From positions 1-64,000 of the forward strand of contig NZ_JBBKTX010000012.1 of the NCBI RefSeq assembly GCF_044962685.1: a stretch of DNA of 64,000 bases, read 5' to 3'. Positions 7,947 through 17,352 of this stretch are shown here, piece by piece. Within the stretch, counting starts at the first letter, position 1, and the number at the start of each line of letters is the position of its first letter. Source of the DNA: Oceanobacter antarcticus (GTDB lineage: Bacteria > Pseudomonadota > Gammaproteobacteria > Pseudomonadales > Oceanobacteraceae). A model generated the notes under the pieces. It was not told where the DNA came from. It searched no databases and saw only the letters and a list, made by a program, of their open reading frames with translations. The translations under genes and the position numbers were made by a program.

Positions 7947-7971
7947 AACGCCTGCTTGCTGCAGGCGTTTT
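7947..7971 (+). terminator. Rho-independent terminator after the HhH gene
   Basis: Perfect nine-base arms AACGCCTGC (7947-7955) and GCAGGCGTT (7961-7969) flank a TTGCT loop and run into TTTT. It lies 43 bases after the stop codon and separates this gene from the two-component system. Confidence 0.75.
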
Positions 7972-8084
7972 GCTATCTGGCTGGCCGCCATAACACCCTG
8001 CTGTATGATAGCCGCTATTGCTGTTTCCCCCGCCTGAATCACTGCGTGACAGGGCTGGTAACAACTGTCGGACAGAGGTCACTG

Positions 8085-8753
8085 TTGAATATTCTATTGG
8101 TTGAAGATGATCCCCAGCTGAGCCGGGATATTGGTCGTTACCTCACCGGAGCCGGTTATGGTGTCGAACAACTGGATCGTGGTGACTGGGCCGCCCGCTA
8201 TTTGCCAGATCATCTTGATGTGATCGGTTGTGTGGTGCTCGATTTGGGGTTGCCGTACCTGTCGGGTCTGGAAGTACTGACCTGTTGGCGCAGTCAGGGC
8301 ATCACCACCCCGGTACTGATTCTGACCGCTCGTAACAGTTGGCAGGAACGGGTGGATGGGCTGAATGCCGGAGCCGACGATTACCTGGGTAAACCGTTCC
8401 AGAGTGAAGAGCTGTTGGCGCGGCTGGAAGCGTTACGCCGCCGGGTGGAGCAGCGGGGACAACCCCGTCTGGTCGTGGATGGCCTGACACTGGATGAAAC
8501 CAAACAACAGGTCTCGAACGGGGTGGGTGGGTGTGAAAGCCTGACTGCAACCGAATTCGCCATGCTGCGATTGCTGATGCAAAAAGCCGGACAAATTGTC
8601 TCCAAGCAGCAATTGCTGGATGCCACCTACGACTGGCAGGAAGAAAAAAATGAAAATCTGGTGGAAGTCTATATCCGCCGATTGCGCAAAAAAATTGGGC
8701 AGGAACGTATCCGTACCTTTCGTGGCCAGGGCTACCTGATGGGAGAACGCTGA
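8085..8753 (+). CDS. OmpR/PhoB-family response regulator
   Basis: A 222-residue regulator. The receiver domain (1-115) has the acidic pair EDD (7-9), phosphoacceptor Asp53 in VVLDLG, Thr81 and Lys103 (GKPF). The winged-helix DNA-binding domain (about 130-220) ends in YIRRLRKKIG and FRGQGYLMG, typical of OmpR-family regulators. A TTG at 8085 is the best start: it gives the normal MNILLVEDD opening and follows GACAGAGG. Starting at 7935 would add 50 residues foreign to the family and overlap the terminator. The gene overlaps the kinase gene by one base. Its position against a metal-efflux operon suggests metal or envelope-stress sensing; this is inference. Confidence 0.9.
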   Translation: MNILLVEDDPQLSRDIGRYLTGAGYGVEQLDRGDWAARYLPDHLDVIGCVVLDLGLPYLSGLEVLTCWRSQGITTPVLILTARNSWQERVDGLNAGADDYLGKPFQSEELLARLEALRRRVEQRGQPRLVVDGLTLDETKQQVSNGVGGCESLTATEFAMLRLLMQKAGQIVSKQQLLDATYDWQEEKNENLVEVYIRRLRKKIGQERIRTFRGQGYLMGER

Positions 8754-10078
8754 TGTGGTCCTTAGCGGCCCGTCTGTTTCGTTCCCTGTTGGGCGGTCAG
8801 CTGGTACTGATGGTGCTGGTTACCACGGCTGCGGCGATTGCCCTGCTGGTATCGGCGACCGACTATTTCAAAACCCGGCTGGAACACGACAGCGATTTGC
8901 TGTTGCAGGAAATCCATTGGCACCGCGACACCATGGATATTGATGAACACATACTGCCGCCTATTTTTGTAATGCCACAATCCGGCCATTATTACCAGGT
9001 GATGTGGAATGGCCAGCAACTGAAGTCGCCATCACTGGGAACTCTGGCGCTGCGGCTGGAAGGCCGGGAAGGCAGTCTGTCATGGGGCTGGCAGCAAACT
9101 GTGCCAGAGCAAAGTCTGTACGTGATGACGCAGACGCTGATGGTGCACAATCACCAGGTGGTGATTCAGGTTGCCGAGGATTTTCGTCCTATTCTGGCGG
9201 TGTTTACCCGAGCTTTTTTAACCTTGATGGTGTTGCTGGGTCTGGTGATGACGGCTATTTTTATCTGGCAACGGCGCATGCTCAACAATGCCTTGTTGCC
9301 TTTCAATCAGGTGCAGCAGCAACTGCGTCAGCTGGCGCGGCAGGAGCGTGACCATCTGGATGCCCCGGATATGCAGGAGCTGGAGCCACTGGTGGATGAA
9401 ATCAACCGGCTTGGGGAACGTACCCGTGAGCGTTTGCTGCGTGCCCGTATGGCCAGTGGCAATCTGTCACACTCGCTGAAGACGCCGCTAGCGGTGTTGA
9501 ACAATCGTTTGCATGATGTTGCGTTGTCGCAGCCAGAGGGCGACTGGCAAACCTCGCTGCAGCAGATTGAACGCATGAACCAGATGATCGATAACGAAAT
9601 GAAGCGGGCCAGAATCGCGGGCTTGATGAGCCGGGCACCACAGATCGATCTGGCTGAACTGATACGGCAACTCTGTCTGAGTATGGCCAAACTGTATCCT
9701 GGGGTGGTCATCCGCCAGCAGTTACCTGCGACGCTGCCATTTCCTGGTGATCGGGAAGATATGTTTGAGCTGATGGGGAATCTGGTCGACAACGCCTGTA
9801 AGTGGGCGGTTGCTAGCGTCGTTATCGAAGCCACACAGCAACAGGATGGACAGATTCATCTGCTGGTGGCCGACGATGGCCCTGGTGTGGATCCGGAGAA
9901 ACTGGCGGGCTTGCACCAGCCAGGTGTTCGGGGTGATGAAAGTGGTGCCGGTTACGGACTGGGGCTGGCGATTGTGGCAGATATTGTCGAACAGTATCAG
10001 GGCCGTATCCTGTTTGAAAACGGCCCTGACGCCGGTTTGCGGGTGTGTCTGTCGTTGCCATTAAATCCGGACTACTGA
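8753..10078 (+). CDS. Membrane sensor histidine kinase
   Basis: A 441-residue sensor kinase. Two membrane helices (about 12-34 and 148-171) bracket a periplasmic sensor loop of about 110 residues rich in His, Met and Trp. A HAMP-like linker follows. The H-box LSHSLKTPL contains His240; the ATP-binding domain has the N-box NLVDNACKWA (Asn347), DDGPG (374-378) and GAGYGLGLA (398-406). The architecture is of the PhoQ/QseC kind. It is translationally coupled to the regulator by the TGATG overlap. Its 3' end overlaps by a few bases the end of the opposing DUF3240 gene of the metal-efflux operon. The signal is not determinable from sequence. Confidence 0.92.
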   Translation: MWSLAARLFRSLLGGQLVLMVLVTTAAAIALLVSATDYFKTRLEHDSDLLLQEIHWHRDTMDIDEHILPPIFVMPQSGHYYQVMWNGQQLKSPSLGTLALRLEGREGSLSWGWQQTVPEQSLYVMTQTLMVHNHQVVIQVAEDFRPILAVFTRAFLTLMVLLGLVMTAIFIWQRRMLNNALLPFNQVQQQLRQLARQERDHLDAPDMQELEPLVDEINRLGERTRERLLRARMASGNLSHSLKTPLAVLNNRLHDVALSQPEGDWQTSLQQIERMNQMIDNEMKRARIAGLMSRAPQIDLAELIRQLCLSMAKLYPGVVIRQQLPATLPFPGDREDMFELMGNLVDNACKWAVASVVIEATQQQDGQIHLLVADDGPGVDPEKLAGLHQPGVRGDESGAGYGLGLAIVADIVEQYQGRILFENGPDAGLRVCLSLPLNPDY

Positions 10079-10422
10079 CTGTTCAGGCTGCCACTGGCAA
10101 GCAGCGCTTCCACCCAGTAGTGAATATCAAAACCGCTAAAAGCCAGATGCAGGTTTTCAATCACTTCACGACACTGGCTATCGCTCAGGTGCAGGCTGAC
10201 AAAGGTACGGTTCTGTTTACCCTGAATCTGCTCACTGATCGACAGATGACCGATGCGATTGCTATGGCCCCAGCCGATCCAGGAGCTGAATCCGGGCAGG
10301 CCCTGCTCCAGCAGCCAGTCGGTAATGGCATCGGCTTGCCTGGGTGGCAGTGACAGGGTGAGCAGGGTCAGTGACGAATTATTGAGAGTGACCGGAGAAG
10401 TACCGGTATCGGTGGTGTTCAT
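10072..10422 (-). CDS. DUF3240 small protein of the metal-efflux operon
   Basis: A 116-residue soluble protein resembling DUF3240, small alpha/beta proteins often encoded as the last gene of CzcA/CusA-type operons. The central part (TLLTLSLPPRQADAITDWLLEQ and CREVIENLHLAFSGFDIHYWVEAL) has the beta-alpha-beta pattern of a ferredoxin-like, PII-like fold, so binding of metal or the pump is possible. It is coupled to the RND gene by an ATGA overlap. Function is unproven in the family. Its stop region overlaps the kinase gene on the other strand. Confidence 0.75.
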   Translation of the reverse strand: MNTTDTGTSPVTLNNSSLTLLTLSLPPRQADAITDWLLEQGLPGFSSWIGWGHSNRIGHLSISEQIQGKQNRTFVSLHLSDSQCREVIENLHLAFSGFDIHYWVEALLASGSLNSQ

Positions 10423-13400
10423 TTGTCTGCCTCCAGAATGAAGCGGCGATAAAGCAGCGGTAATACATACAAGGTCAGTAGCGTCGAGGTCACCAGCCCG
10501 CCGATCACAACGATAGCCAGTGGCTTCTGGATTTCACTGCCTGGCCCGGTGGCGAACAGTAACGGCAGCAAACCAACCGCACCGGTACTGGCGGTCATCA
10601 GTACCGGTCGCAGTCGTCCGGCGGCACCTGCCAGAATCATCTCCAGACCCCGTTGTCCCAGTGCCTGCAAATGCCGGAACTGGTCAACCAATACTACGCC
10701 GTTCATCACTGCCACACCCAATAATGCAATAAAACCGATTGAAGCGGGCACCGACAAATATTCGCCACTGATCCAGAGTGCCAGCACACCGCCTATCAGG
10801 GCAAAAGGAATATTACACAGAATCAGCAGCGCCTCGTTGATACGGCCGAAGGTGGTAAACAGCACCAGCAACACCAGTGCGATGGCCACCGGCACCATAA
10901 TGGCAAGGCGGGCGTTGGCCCGTTGCTGGTTTTCAAATTCACCCCCCCAGTTCAGATGGTAGCCACCAGGCAGGTCGATATTCTGGCTGACCGCCTGTTG
11001 TGCGGCGGCGACATAGTCGCTCAGTGCCACGCCCTCGACATTGACGGTGACGACGGCAAAGCGCTGGCCGTTTTCCCGTTTCACCAGTACTGGCCCTGGC
11101 GTTTCACTGGCGTTGACCAGTTCCGCCAGCGGTACGGTGTCACCGGAGGCGGTGACCAGCCAGTGTTCGTTCAACAGGGCACTGATTTGTACCGGGCGTG
11201 AGTGTCTGAGCAGCAGCGGTAGCTGCCGATCCGGGTACACCACGTCCCCTGCACGAATACCTTCAAGGGCTGCCCGCAAGGCGTTTTGTACGGCACTCAC
11301 CGTCAGTCCCAGCTGCAGGATCCGGGTCGCATCTGGAGCAACGGTCAGGTAGTGCATGCCATCGGCTTGATTAAGCATGACTTCTGCCGTGCCGGGCAGG
11401 GTTTTCACCAGCGTCGCAATTTGCTCGGACACGGATTGCAGCTGTTGCAGGTCGGTACCAAACAGTTTGATGGCGAGATCGCCCCGCGAGCCGGAAATCA
11501 TCTCCGATACCCGCATATCAATCGGCTGGGTAAAGCCATAATTTAAACCGGGGAACTGTTCCAGAATGGCCCGAATCTGCTCCCGCAGCTCACTTTTGCT
11601 GCCTGCCTGCCATTGTTCCTCAGGCTTGAGCTGCAAAAACATATCGGTTTCGTTGAGACCCATCGGATCCATACCCAGGTCGTCGGAACCGGCGCGAGCG
11701 ATAATGCGCTGGATGTCCGGCACCGCTGCCAGCAAGGCTTTTTCCACCTGCAGATCAATCGCCAACGATGCTTCCAGATTGATGGTGGGGATTTTTTCCA
11801 GCTGTACAATCAGGTCACCTTCGTCCATTTCCGGCATAAAGGCCTTGCCGGTCTGGGTAAAGGCCAACACGCTGGCGACCACCGCCAGCGCCAGGCCGAT
11901 CAGCATCGGTAATGGCTTGGCTAACGTCCGTTCGAGCGAACGACGGTAGGCCGCTTGCAAGCAGTTGACCCAGCTTGGCGTGGTGACCTTGTCGGCCTGA
12001 ATCAGCCAGGTTGCCAGTACCGGAATCAAGGTCATCGACACCACCAGGCTGCTGGCCAGGGCAAACATAATGGTCAGCGCCACGGGCGCAAACAATTTGC
12101 CTTCCAGTCCTTGCAGGGTCACCAGCGGCGAGAACACCAGCAGAATAATCAGCGTGCCCGAGACGATGGGGACAGACACTTCGTGAATCGCCCGAAAGAT
12201 TACATGCAGGCGTGGCAAGGCATGATTGTTTGCCTGCAAGCGGGTGACGGTGTTTTCGACCACGACGACGGAGCCGTCGACCAGCATGCCGATGGCGATC
12301 GCCAGCCCGCCAAGACTCATCAGGTTGGCGCTCATACCGAGTTTGTCCATGATGATAAAGGTCATCAGCGCAGACATGGGCAAGTTGACGGCGACCACCA
12401 ATGCCGTACGTACATTACCGATAAACAGTCCGAGTAATAGGATCACCAGCGCCACCGCAATCCACAAGGCTTCGGTCACGGTACCAACGGCGCGTTCAAT
12501 CAGGTTGCTGCGGTCGTAAAACACCCGGATCTCCATTCCGGCAGGCAGATTGAGGCTGTCGAGTGCCTCGCGTACACCGCTAATGACTTGCTGGGCATTG
12601 GCATTTTTTAACGCCACGACCAGCGCCTCAACCGTTTCTCCCTTGCCGCTGTCGGTGACTCCGCCGTAGCGGGTCAGACTGTCGAGCCGGACGTCGGCTA
12701 CGTCATTGAGGCGAATCGGGCTGGCATCACGATACACCACCACGCGGTTGGCCAGATCCTCAAGCGTGGTAATACGCCCGGTGCTGCTGACAATGATGGC
12801 TTCTTCGCCGTCTTCCAGGCGTCCGGCACCATCATTCCGGTTGTTCTGTTGCAGAAATTGCTGCAGCTCGGCCAGGGTCAGGCCAGCCCGCGCCAGTGCC
12901 ATCATATCCGGGATAACCGCCCAGGCTTCTACCTTGCCACCGAGGGCGTTGATGTCTGCCACACCGGGTACGGTGCGTAACAGCGGCCGGATTTGCCAGT
13001 CGAGAATACGGCGTTTTTCGGCCAGCGATTGTGGCCCGTCGAGGGTAAACATATACAGCTCGCCGAGGGGCGTACTCATGGGGGCGATGCCGCCACTGAT
13101 GTCAGCAGGCAGTTCCGGCCAGACGGCCGCCAGCCGTTCGGATACCTGTTGGCGCGCCCAGTAAATATCCGTGCCTTCGGCAAAATCGACGGTAATGTCG
13201 GTCAGACCGTACTTCACCACGGAGCGCAGGATCGATTGGTTCGGGATACCGAGCAGCTCCACTTCGATCTTGCGGGTAACCCGTGTCTCAAGTTCTTCCG
13301 GTGGCAAACCGGGTGCCTTGATAATGATCTTTACCTGGGTAGGCGATATTTCCGGGAAGGCATCAATCCGCAGGTTTTGATAGCTGATCACGCCCGCCGC

Positions 13401-13472
13401 CAGTACGCCGAGACTGATCACCAGAATCAGTACCCGCTGTACCAGAACCGTTTGAATCCAGTGCGACAGCAT
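10419..13472 (-). CDS. czcA: Heavy-metal efflux RND pump (CzcA/CusA family)
   Basis: A 1017-residue inner-membrane proton-driven pump, slightly shorter than classic CzcA. HME-type signatures include RIDAFPEISPTQV near residue 35, DFAEGTDIYWARQQ near 115, the helix-4 segment AIAIGMLVDGSVVVVENTV carrying the essential Asp of the proton pathway, QPIDMRVSEMISGSRGDLAIKLFG in the pore domain and the C-terminal TGPGSEIQKPLA. The pore-domain wording is closer to CzcA (Co, Zn, Cd) than to the copper/silver CusA, but the metal cannot be fixed by eye. It is the third gene of an overlapping operon with adaptor and outer-membrane channel. Membrane helices follow the usual 1+5+1+5 layout. Confidence 0.93.
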   Translation of the reverse strand: MLSHWIQTVLVQRVLILVISLGVLAAGVISYQNLRIDAFPEISPTQVKIIIKAPGLPPEELETRVTRKIEVELLGIPNQSILRSVVKYGLTDITVDFAEGTDIYWARQQVSERLAAVWPELPADISGGIAPMSTPLGELYMFTLDGPQSLAEKRRILDWQIRPLLRTVPGVADINALGGKVEAWAVIPDMMALARAGLTLAELQQFLQQNNRNDGAGRLEDGEEAIIVSSTGRITTLEDLANRVVVYRDASPIRLNDVADVRLDSLTRYGGVTDSGKGETVEALVVALKNANAQQVISGVREALDSLNLPAGMEIRVFYDRSNLIERAVGTVTEALWIAVALVILLLGLFIGNVRTALVVAVNLPMSALMTFIIMDKLGMSANLMSLGGLAIAIGMLVDGSVVVVENTVTRLQANNHALPRLHVIFRAIHEVSVPIVSGTLIILLVFSPLVTLQGLEGKLFAPVALTIMFALASSLVVSMTLIPVLATWLIQADKVTTPSWVNCLQAAYRRSLERTLAKPLPMLIGLALAVVASVLAFTQTGKAFMPEMDEGDLIVQLEKIPTINLEASLAIDLQVEKALLAAVPDIQRIIARAGSDDLGMDPMGLNETDMFLQLKPEEQWQAGSKSELREQIRAILEQFPGLNYGFTQPIDMRVSEMISGSRGDLAIKLFGTDLQQLQSVSEQIATLVKTLPGTAEVMLNQADGMHYLTVAPDATRILQLGLTVSAVQNALRAALEGIRAGDVVYPDRQLPLLLRHSRPVQISALLNEHWLVTASGDTVPLAELVNASETPGPVLVKRENGQRFAVVTVNVEGVALSDYVAAAQQAVSQNIDLPGGYHLNWGGEFENQQRANARLAIMVPVAIALVLLVLFTTFGRINEALLILCNIPFALIGGVLALWISGEYLSVPASIGFIALLGVAVMNGVVLVDQFRHLQALGQRGLEMILAGAAGRLRPVLMTASTGAVGLLPLLFATGPGSEIQKPLAIVVIGGLVTSTLLTLYVLPLLYRRFILEADK

Positions 13473-14638
13473 TATTCATCTCCCTCGCTGCTGGCTTGCC
13501 AATAGGACATCAACGCGGCAGTGCCTCTGATCGCCAGCGTTGGCTCTGCGGGCAAATCGGCCGGGGTGAGCAGTAACTGCCCAGCGCCTTCAGCGATCGG
13601 CACGATGGCTACTGGCTCGACCTGGTCACCTTGTTTTAGAAATACCCAGGACTGGCCATTGGCGCGTACGCGGGCGGCGGCGGGTACTGTCCAGCCGGTC
13701 TGTGACGATGGAATGGTGACTTGCCAGCGCTGTCCGGGAATCGGCTTGCCCTCGGTCAGTTGCAACCAGACCCGGTACTGGCCGGTGACGCTGATCCGCT
13801 GTTCGATTCGCAACACCCTGGCCGCCTGCGACACCGTTGTATGGCTGTCCTGGACGTTCAGTGACTGGCCCGGCTGCAGCTGGCTGGCCAGATGGGCAGG
13901 CATTTCAACCAGAATCGCCAGGGCGCTATCGGGCCAGAACTCTGCCAGACCATCGGCCGGGTTGGCGATCTGGCCTGGCTGTTGATAGAGGGTCATCAGC
14001 CAGCCGGAGCTGCTGGACTTGAGGGTAAATTCAGCCTCATGGGTGTTATGCCAGTCCGCTGGCAAGTGGGCCAGTACCTGCTGGTTGCTGCTGACGTTAT
14101 CGTCCAGTTGCTGGCACTCGAGGGATTTTTCTTCGACATCCAGGCGCGAGCTGAGACCACTGTTCTGACGGTCTTTCAGGTACGTCAGTCGTTGGTGACA
14201 CAGGCGAGTATTTTGCAGCAAGCGCTGGTGGCTCTGCAGAAAGGCCAGTGTTTCATGGCTGTGCAGTTGCAACAGTGGCTGACCGGCATCGATATGCTGA
14301 CCTGGGGCCTGTAACCACTGTTCGACACGGGCCTCGAACGGCATCATCAGTTGCTGGCGCTGGTGTTCACTGACGGCAGTACTGCCCGGTAAGACCGCCA
14401 GTGGCAGCTGGGCAAGAGTCGTCAGGGTGCTGAATTCGACGCCAAGACGCTGCTGTTCCGAGCGATCCAGTGGCAGCACATCGGCCTGACTGGTGGCGAT
14501 GAAGAGTGTCCCCAGCAAGGCGCCCAGTGGCAGCATGCCGAGCCGGTGCTGGCGTTTAGCTACTGTGGGGGTTACAGAGGTGCGGGTTACAGAGGTACGG
14601 GTTACTGGGGTGTGGCTTGAGGCATTCAAAAACGTCAT
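13472..14638 (-). CDS. czcB: Periplasmic adaptor of the metal RND pump (CzcB-like)
   Basis: A 388-residue membrane-fusion protein linking the inner-membrane pump to the outer-membrane channel. A basic, Thr/Val-rich N-terminal tail precedes a hydrophobic export segment (GMLPLGALLGTLFIATSQA, about residues 34-52). Lipoyl/barrel-sandwich halves (MMPFEARVEQWLQAPGQ and FTLKSSSSGWLMTLYQQPGQ) flank a helical hairpin (about 120-195). The start at 14638 forms ATGA with the upstream stop; Met35 is an alternative that would remove the odd repetitive tail. Its stop overlaps the pump ATG by one base. No His-rich metal-binding region of the classic CzcB kind is visible. Confidence 0.88.
   Translation of the reverse strand: MTFLNASSHTPVTRTSVTRTSVTPTVAKRQHRLGMLPLGALLGTLFIATSQADVLPLDRSEQQRLGVEFSTLTTLAQLPLAVLPGSTAVSEHQRQQLMMPFEARVEQWLQAPGQHIDAGQPLLQLHSHETLAFLQSHQRLLQNTRLCHQRLTYLKDRQNSGLSSRLDVEEKSLECQQLDDNVSSNQQVLAHLPADWHNTHEAEFTLKSSSSGWLMTLYQQPGQIANPADGLAEFWPDSALAILVEMPAHLASQLQPGQSLNVQDSHTTVSQAARVLRIEQRISVTGQYRVWLQLTEGKPIPGQRWQVTIPSSQTGWTVPAAARVRANGQSWVFLKQGDQVEPVAIVPIAEGAGQLLLTPADLPAEPTLAIRGTAALMSYWQASSEGDE
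14571..14615 (-). repeat. Three 15-bp tandem repeats in the adaptor N-terminus
   Basis: Three consecutive 15-base units (14571, 14586, 14601): two near-identical GTTACAGAGGTRCGG copies and one diverged copy on the plus strand. In the minus-strand frame they encode repeated TRTSV-like residues ahead of the export signal, so the N-terminal tail is a recent expansion. Confidence 0.8.
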
Positions 14639-15864
14639 TGCGGTATCTCACCCTGAAGTTGGTTCCAGTCGCTGATGGCTTGTTGGTAGGCAAGACGGGC
14701 ATCGTCGGCCTGTTGCTGCAGTTGCCAGATGCTGTTTTGCACCTGTAACCATTCCAGTCCCGATAGCTGCCCCTGACGCCAAGCTTGATATTGGGCGTCG
14801 TACTGCTGGCTGGCATCGTCACTGAGTTGTGCCAGTTCTTCTACCCGGACAGCCAGTTGTGGCAATTGGCTGGCCAATACCTGTTGCTGGCGTTGCAGTT
14901 GTTGGCGCACATCCCGTTCGGCCCGTTGTTGCTGAACAAGGGTGCTTAACTGCGTGCGTTGGTTCTGGTAACCAGCATTGCCTAACGGCAGGCTGATACC
15001 GAGCATCAGTAGTTCACTGCCGGGCGTATCGTTGATGGCCGCCAGGTGTTTGATACCCAGGGATACCGTCGGCGTCAGCGCTTGCTGACGGCTAAGTGTC
15101 TGATTCAACAGGGCTTGCTGACGTTGTTCGACCTGAAAGCGTAACAAGGGGTGTTGTTCCAGTGGCTGTGCCGTTACGGGAACAAAGTGCCAGTCGTCGG
15201 GTAACTGATCTTGTCCCGTCCATTGGCGAAATTGCAGGGTAAGATCCTGTTGCTGGCCTTGCAGCGTCAGTTGGCTTGCCTTTAGCTGTTGCAAGGCTTG
15301 TTGTAGCGGCAGCCGGTCTGCGGCCGGGCGTTCGCCCTGGCTGACCAGTAATTGCAGCCAGTCGAGTTGTTGGGTCATCGCCGTCAGACGATTGTGGTTA
15401 CGCTGCTGTTGCAGTGACAGCTGTTGTCTCTGCCACCACCAGCTTTGTAAGCGGCCTGACCAGAGCCAACGCTGATAATCCCGTTCGCTGGTGATCAGCT
15501 GGGCGGCGGTCTGACTGAGTTGGCTGCGGGTCTGATACTGCCCTGGTTTGCTCAGCGTTGCGTTCAGGCTGACTTGCCATTCTTCGCCGATCGCTGCGGC
15601 GTGATCGCCCTGGGTATAATCGATGGCCAGTGCCGGGGTTTCCACTAGCCAGTCTGGACGACGATGTTGCTGCAGGGATTGGGCGGTTTCCAGTGCCTGC
15701 TGCTCCGGTGTGGATTGCCAACTGGCTTCCAGAGCGGCGGAAAATGAAGGGCCAGCCTGAGTTTGGCTGGCAGCCGTGAATATCAGCAGGCATAAATAAT
15801 GCTGCCTGGCCCAGGATCTGACTGGACGTACAGGCACAGCAACGGGTTGGGTTTGCCCGGTCAT
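14635..15864 (-). CDS. czcC: TolC-family outer-membrane channel (CzcC-like)
   Basis: A 409-residue outer-membrane efflux protein, first gene of the metal-export operon. A basic N-terminus and hydrophobic stretch (RQHYLCLLIFTAASQTQA) form the export signal. Two Gln-rich coiled-coil repeats (about 110-215 and 300-405) are typical of TolC-type proteins with their internal duplication. AGGAG (15874-15878) lies at good distance from the ATG. The family forms a trimeric tunnel through the outer membrane and periplasm. The very high Gln content is characteristic of CzcC-like members. Confidence 0.87.
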   Translation of the reverse strand: MTGQTQPVAVPVRPVRSWARQHYLCLLIFTAASQTQAGPSFSAALEASWQSTPEQQALETAQSLQQHRRPDWLVETPALAIDYTQGDHAAAIGEEWQVSLNATLSKPGQYQTRSQLSQTAAQLITSERDYQRWLWSGRLQSWWWQRQQLSLQQQRNHNRLTAMTQQLDWLQLLVSQGERPAADRLPLQQALQQLKASQLTLQGQQQDLTLQFRQWTGQDQLPDDWHFVPVTAQPLEQHPLLRFQVEQRQQALLNQTLSRQQALTPTVSLGIKHLAAINDTPGSELLMLGISLPLGNAGYQNQRTQLSTLVQQQRAERDVRQQLQRQQQVLASQLPQLAVRVEELAQLSDDASQQYDAQYQAWRQGQLSGLEWLQVQNSIWQLQQQADDARLAYQQAISDWNQLQGEIPQ

Positions 15865-16078
15865 GGCGCTATCTCCTTTATTGATCGCAGGAGCTTAGAA
15901 CCAAAGGCTGAACCGAAACTGAATGTGTTGAATGTTAGCGGTTATCGAATGGCGGCGTCCGGGGTATCGATGCCCCGCACGTCGATAATGAAGGGCTCGA
16001 TCACCACTGTTGCGAGTACGGCGGTACGGCCTCCCGGAAAGTATTAGCCGTCATTGCGCGGTATTGAGCGGTGTGTGG

Positions 16079-17068
16079 TCAGTCTTGCAAAAATGCCAGT
16101 TGCGGGCCGACCGGTACAATCCGGGTTGGATTGATGGTGTCGTGGCTGTAGTAGTAGTGGCGCTTGATATGATCGATGTTGACGGTCGCGGCAATGCCGG
16201 GGTGCTGATACAGCCGCTGCAAATAGTCCGACAGTGCCGGGTAATCAGCAATACGGCGGATATTGCATTTGAAGTGGCCCACGTACACCGCATCAAAACG
16301 CACCAGCGTGGTAAACAGACGCCAGTCGGCTTCGGTTAATACCCCGCGTCCAGAGGCATCGGCGACCAGAAAATCTTGTCTGGCAATGATGGCTTCTACG
16401 CTATCGAGGGCATCAAAGAGGTCGCTAACCGCCACTTCGTACTTGTCGGCAGCGGTGGCGAAGCCGGATTTGTACACGCCATTGTTGATCTTGTGATAAA
16501 CCAGCTCATTAATGCCATCGATCTGGCGACGCAGGTCAGCGGGATAATAGTCGTCGGTATTGCCGGTCAGGTCGTTAAAAGCCGAGTTCATCATACGAAT
16601 AATTTCTGATGACTCATTACTGACGATGCAATTCTGTTGCTTGTCCCACAGTACCGGCACCGTTACCCGACCGGAGTAGTTCGCTTTGTGGCGGGTATAA
16701 ATCTGGTGCATGCAGGTTGAGCCAAACAGGGTGTCGCCGCTGCTGCGAAATTTCTTGTCCGGGTGGTTGGTATCAAACTCCCAGCCGTTAGACAGCATGT
16801 CGGGTGACACGATGGACACGTCAATATGAGCTTGCAGTTGCTTCAGTTGACGGAAGATCAGGGTACGGTGAGCCCAGGGGCAGGCCAGCGAAACGTACAA
16901 ATGATAGCGGCCGGATTCTGCCTTGAAACCGCCAACGCCATTGGGGCCTGCTGCACCGGTAGCGGTTACCCAGTTGCGTAACTGGGCGTCTTCGCGCTGG
17001 AAGGCACCACCGGTTTTCTCGGTGTCGTACCACTGGTCTTGCCACTGGCCGTTGATCAGTAGACCCAT
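16079..17068 (-). CDS. Glutathionyl-hydroquinone reductase (Xi-class GST, YqjG-like)
   Basis: A 329-residue cytoplasmic enzyme of the Xi-class glutathione transferases, which reduce glutathionyl-hydroquinones with glutathione. The catalytic motif CPWAHRT begins at Cys63, after the conserved GRYHLYVSLA strand; the thioredoxin-like domain is followed by a helical C-terminal domain (about 175-329). NESSEIIRMMNSAFN and FLVADASGRGVLTEADWRLF are also family-specific. Length is normal. It is a single-gene unit with its own upstream region and lies between the metal operon and the aldehyde dehydrogenase. No operon partner is visible. Confidence 0.93.
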   Translation of the reverse strand: MGLLINGQWQDQWYDTEKTGGAFQREDAQLRNWVTATGAAGPNGVGGFKAESGRYHLYVSLACPWAHRTLIFRQLKQLQAHIDVSIVSPDMLSNGWEFDTNHPDKKFRSSGDTLFGSTCMHQIYTRHKANYSGRVTVPVLWDKQQNCIVSNESSEIIRMMNSAFNDLTGNTDDYYPADLRRQIDGINELVYHKINNGVYKSGFATAADKYEVAVSDLFDALDSVEAIIARQDFLVADASGRGVLTEADWRLFTTLVRFDAVYVGHFKCNIRRIADYPALSDYLQRLYQHPGIAATVNIDHIKRHYYYSHDTINPTRIVPVGPQLAFLQD

Positions 17069-17243
17069 GTTGTTCTCCGATTCAGTCCTGATTGGGTAAG
17101 CAGTCAGTCTAGCGCAGGGAGAATTCGAAAAAAGCGCAAATATTAAGCTGGCAGATTCGGTTTGCTCGAAAGGTATTGGCTGTCGGTGCGGCGTTTGCCG
17201 TTGTCGTCGATGTCATAGCGGGGAGCTGGCAGGCAGCAGCAGG

Positions 17244-17271
17244 AAAAAACCGCTGCCATCAAGGGCAGCGG
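17244..17271 (-). terminator. Rho-independent terminator, minus strand
   Basis: On the minus strand, perfect eight-base arms (17250-17257 and 17264-17271, CCGCTGCC/GGCAGCGG) with a six-base loop are followed by six T (17249-17244). It ends transcripts arriving from the aldehyde dehydrogenase side before they enter the reductase gene. The rest of the 17069-17409 gap holds no gene. Confidence 0.8.
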
Positions 17272-17352
17272 AAAGGCGTACAACACGCCAACAGGCCTCT
17301 CCGAGGGAGAGGTTGAGGTCTAAACAATTCGGTATAACCCTGAGTATGAAAC

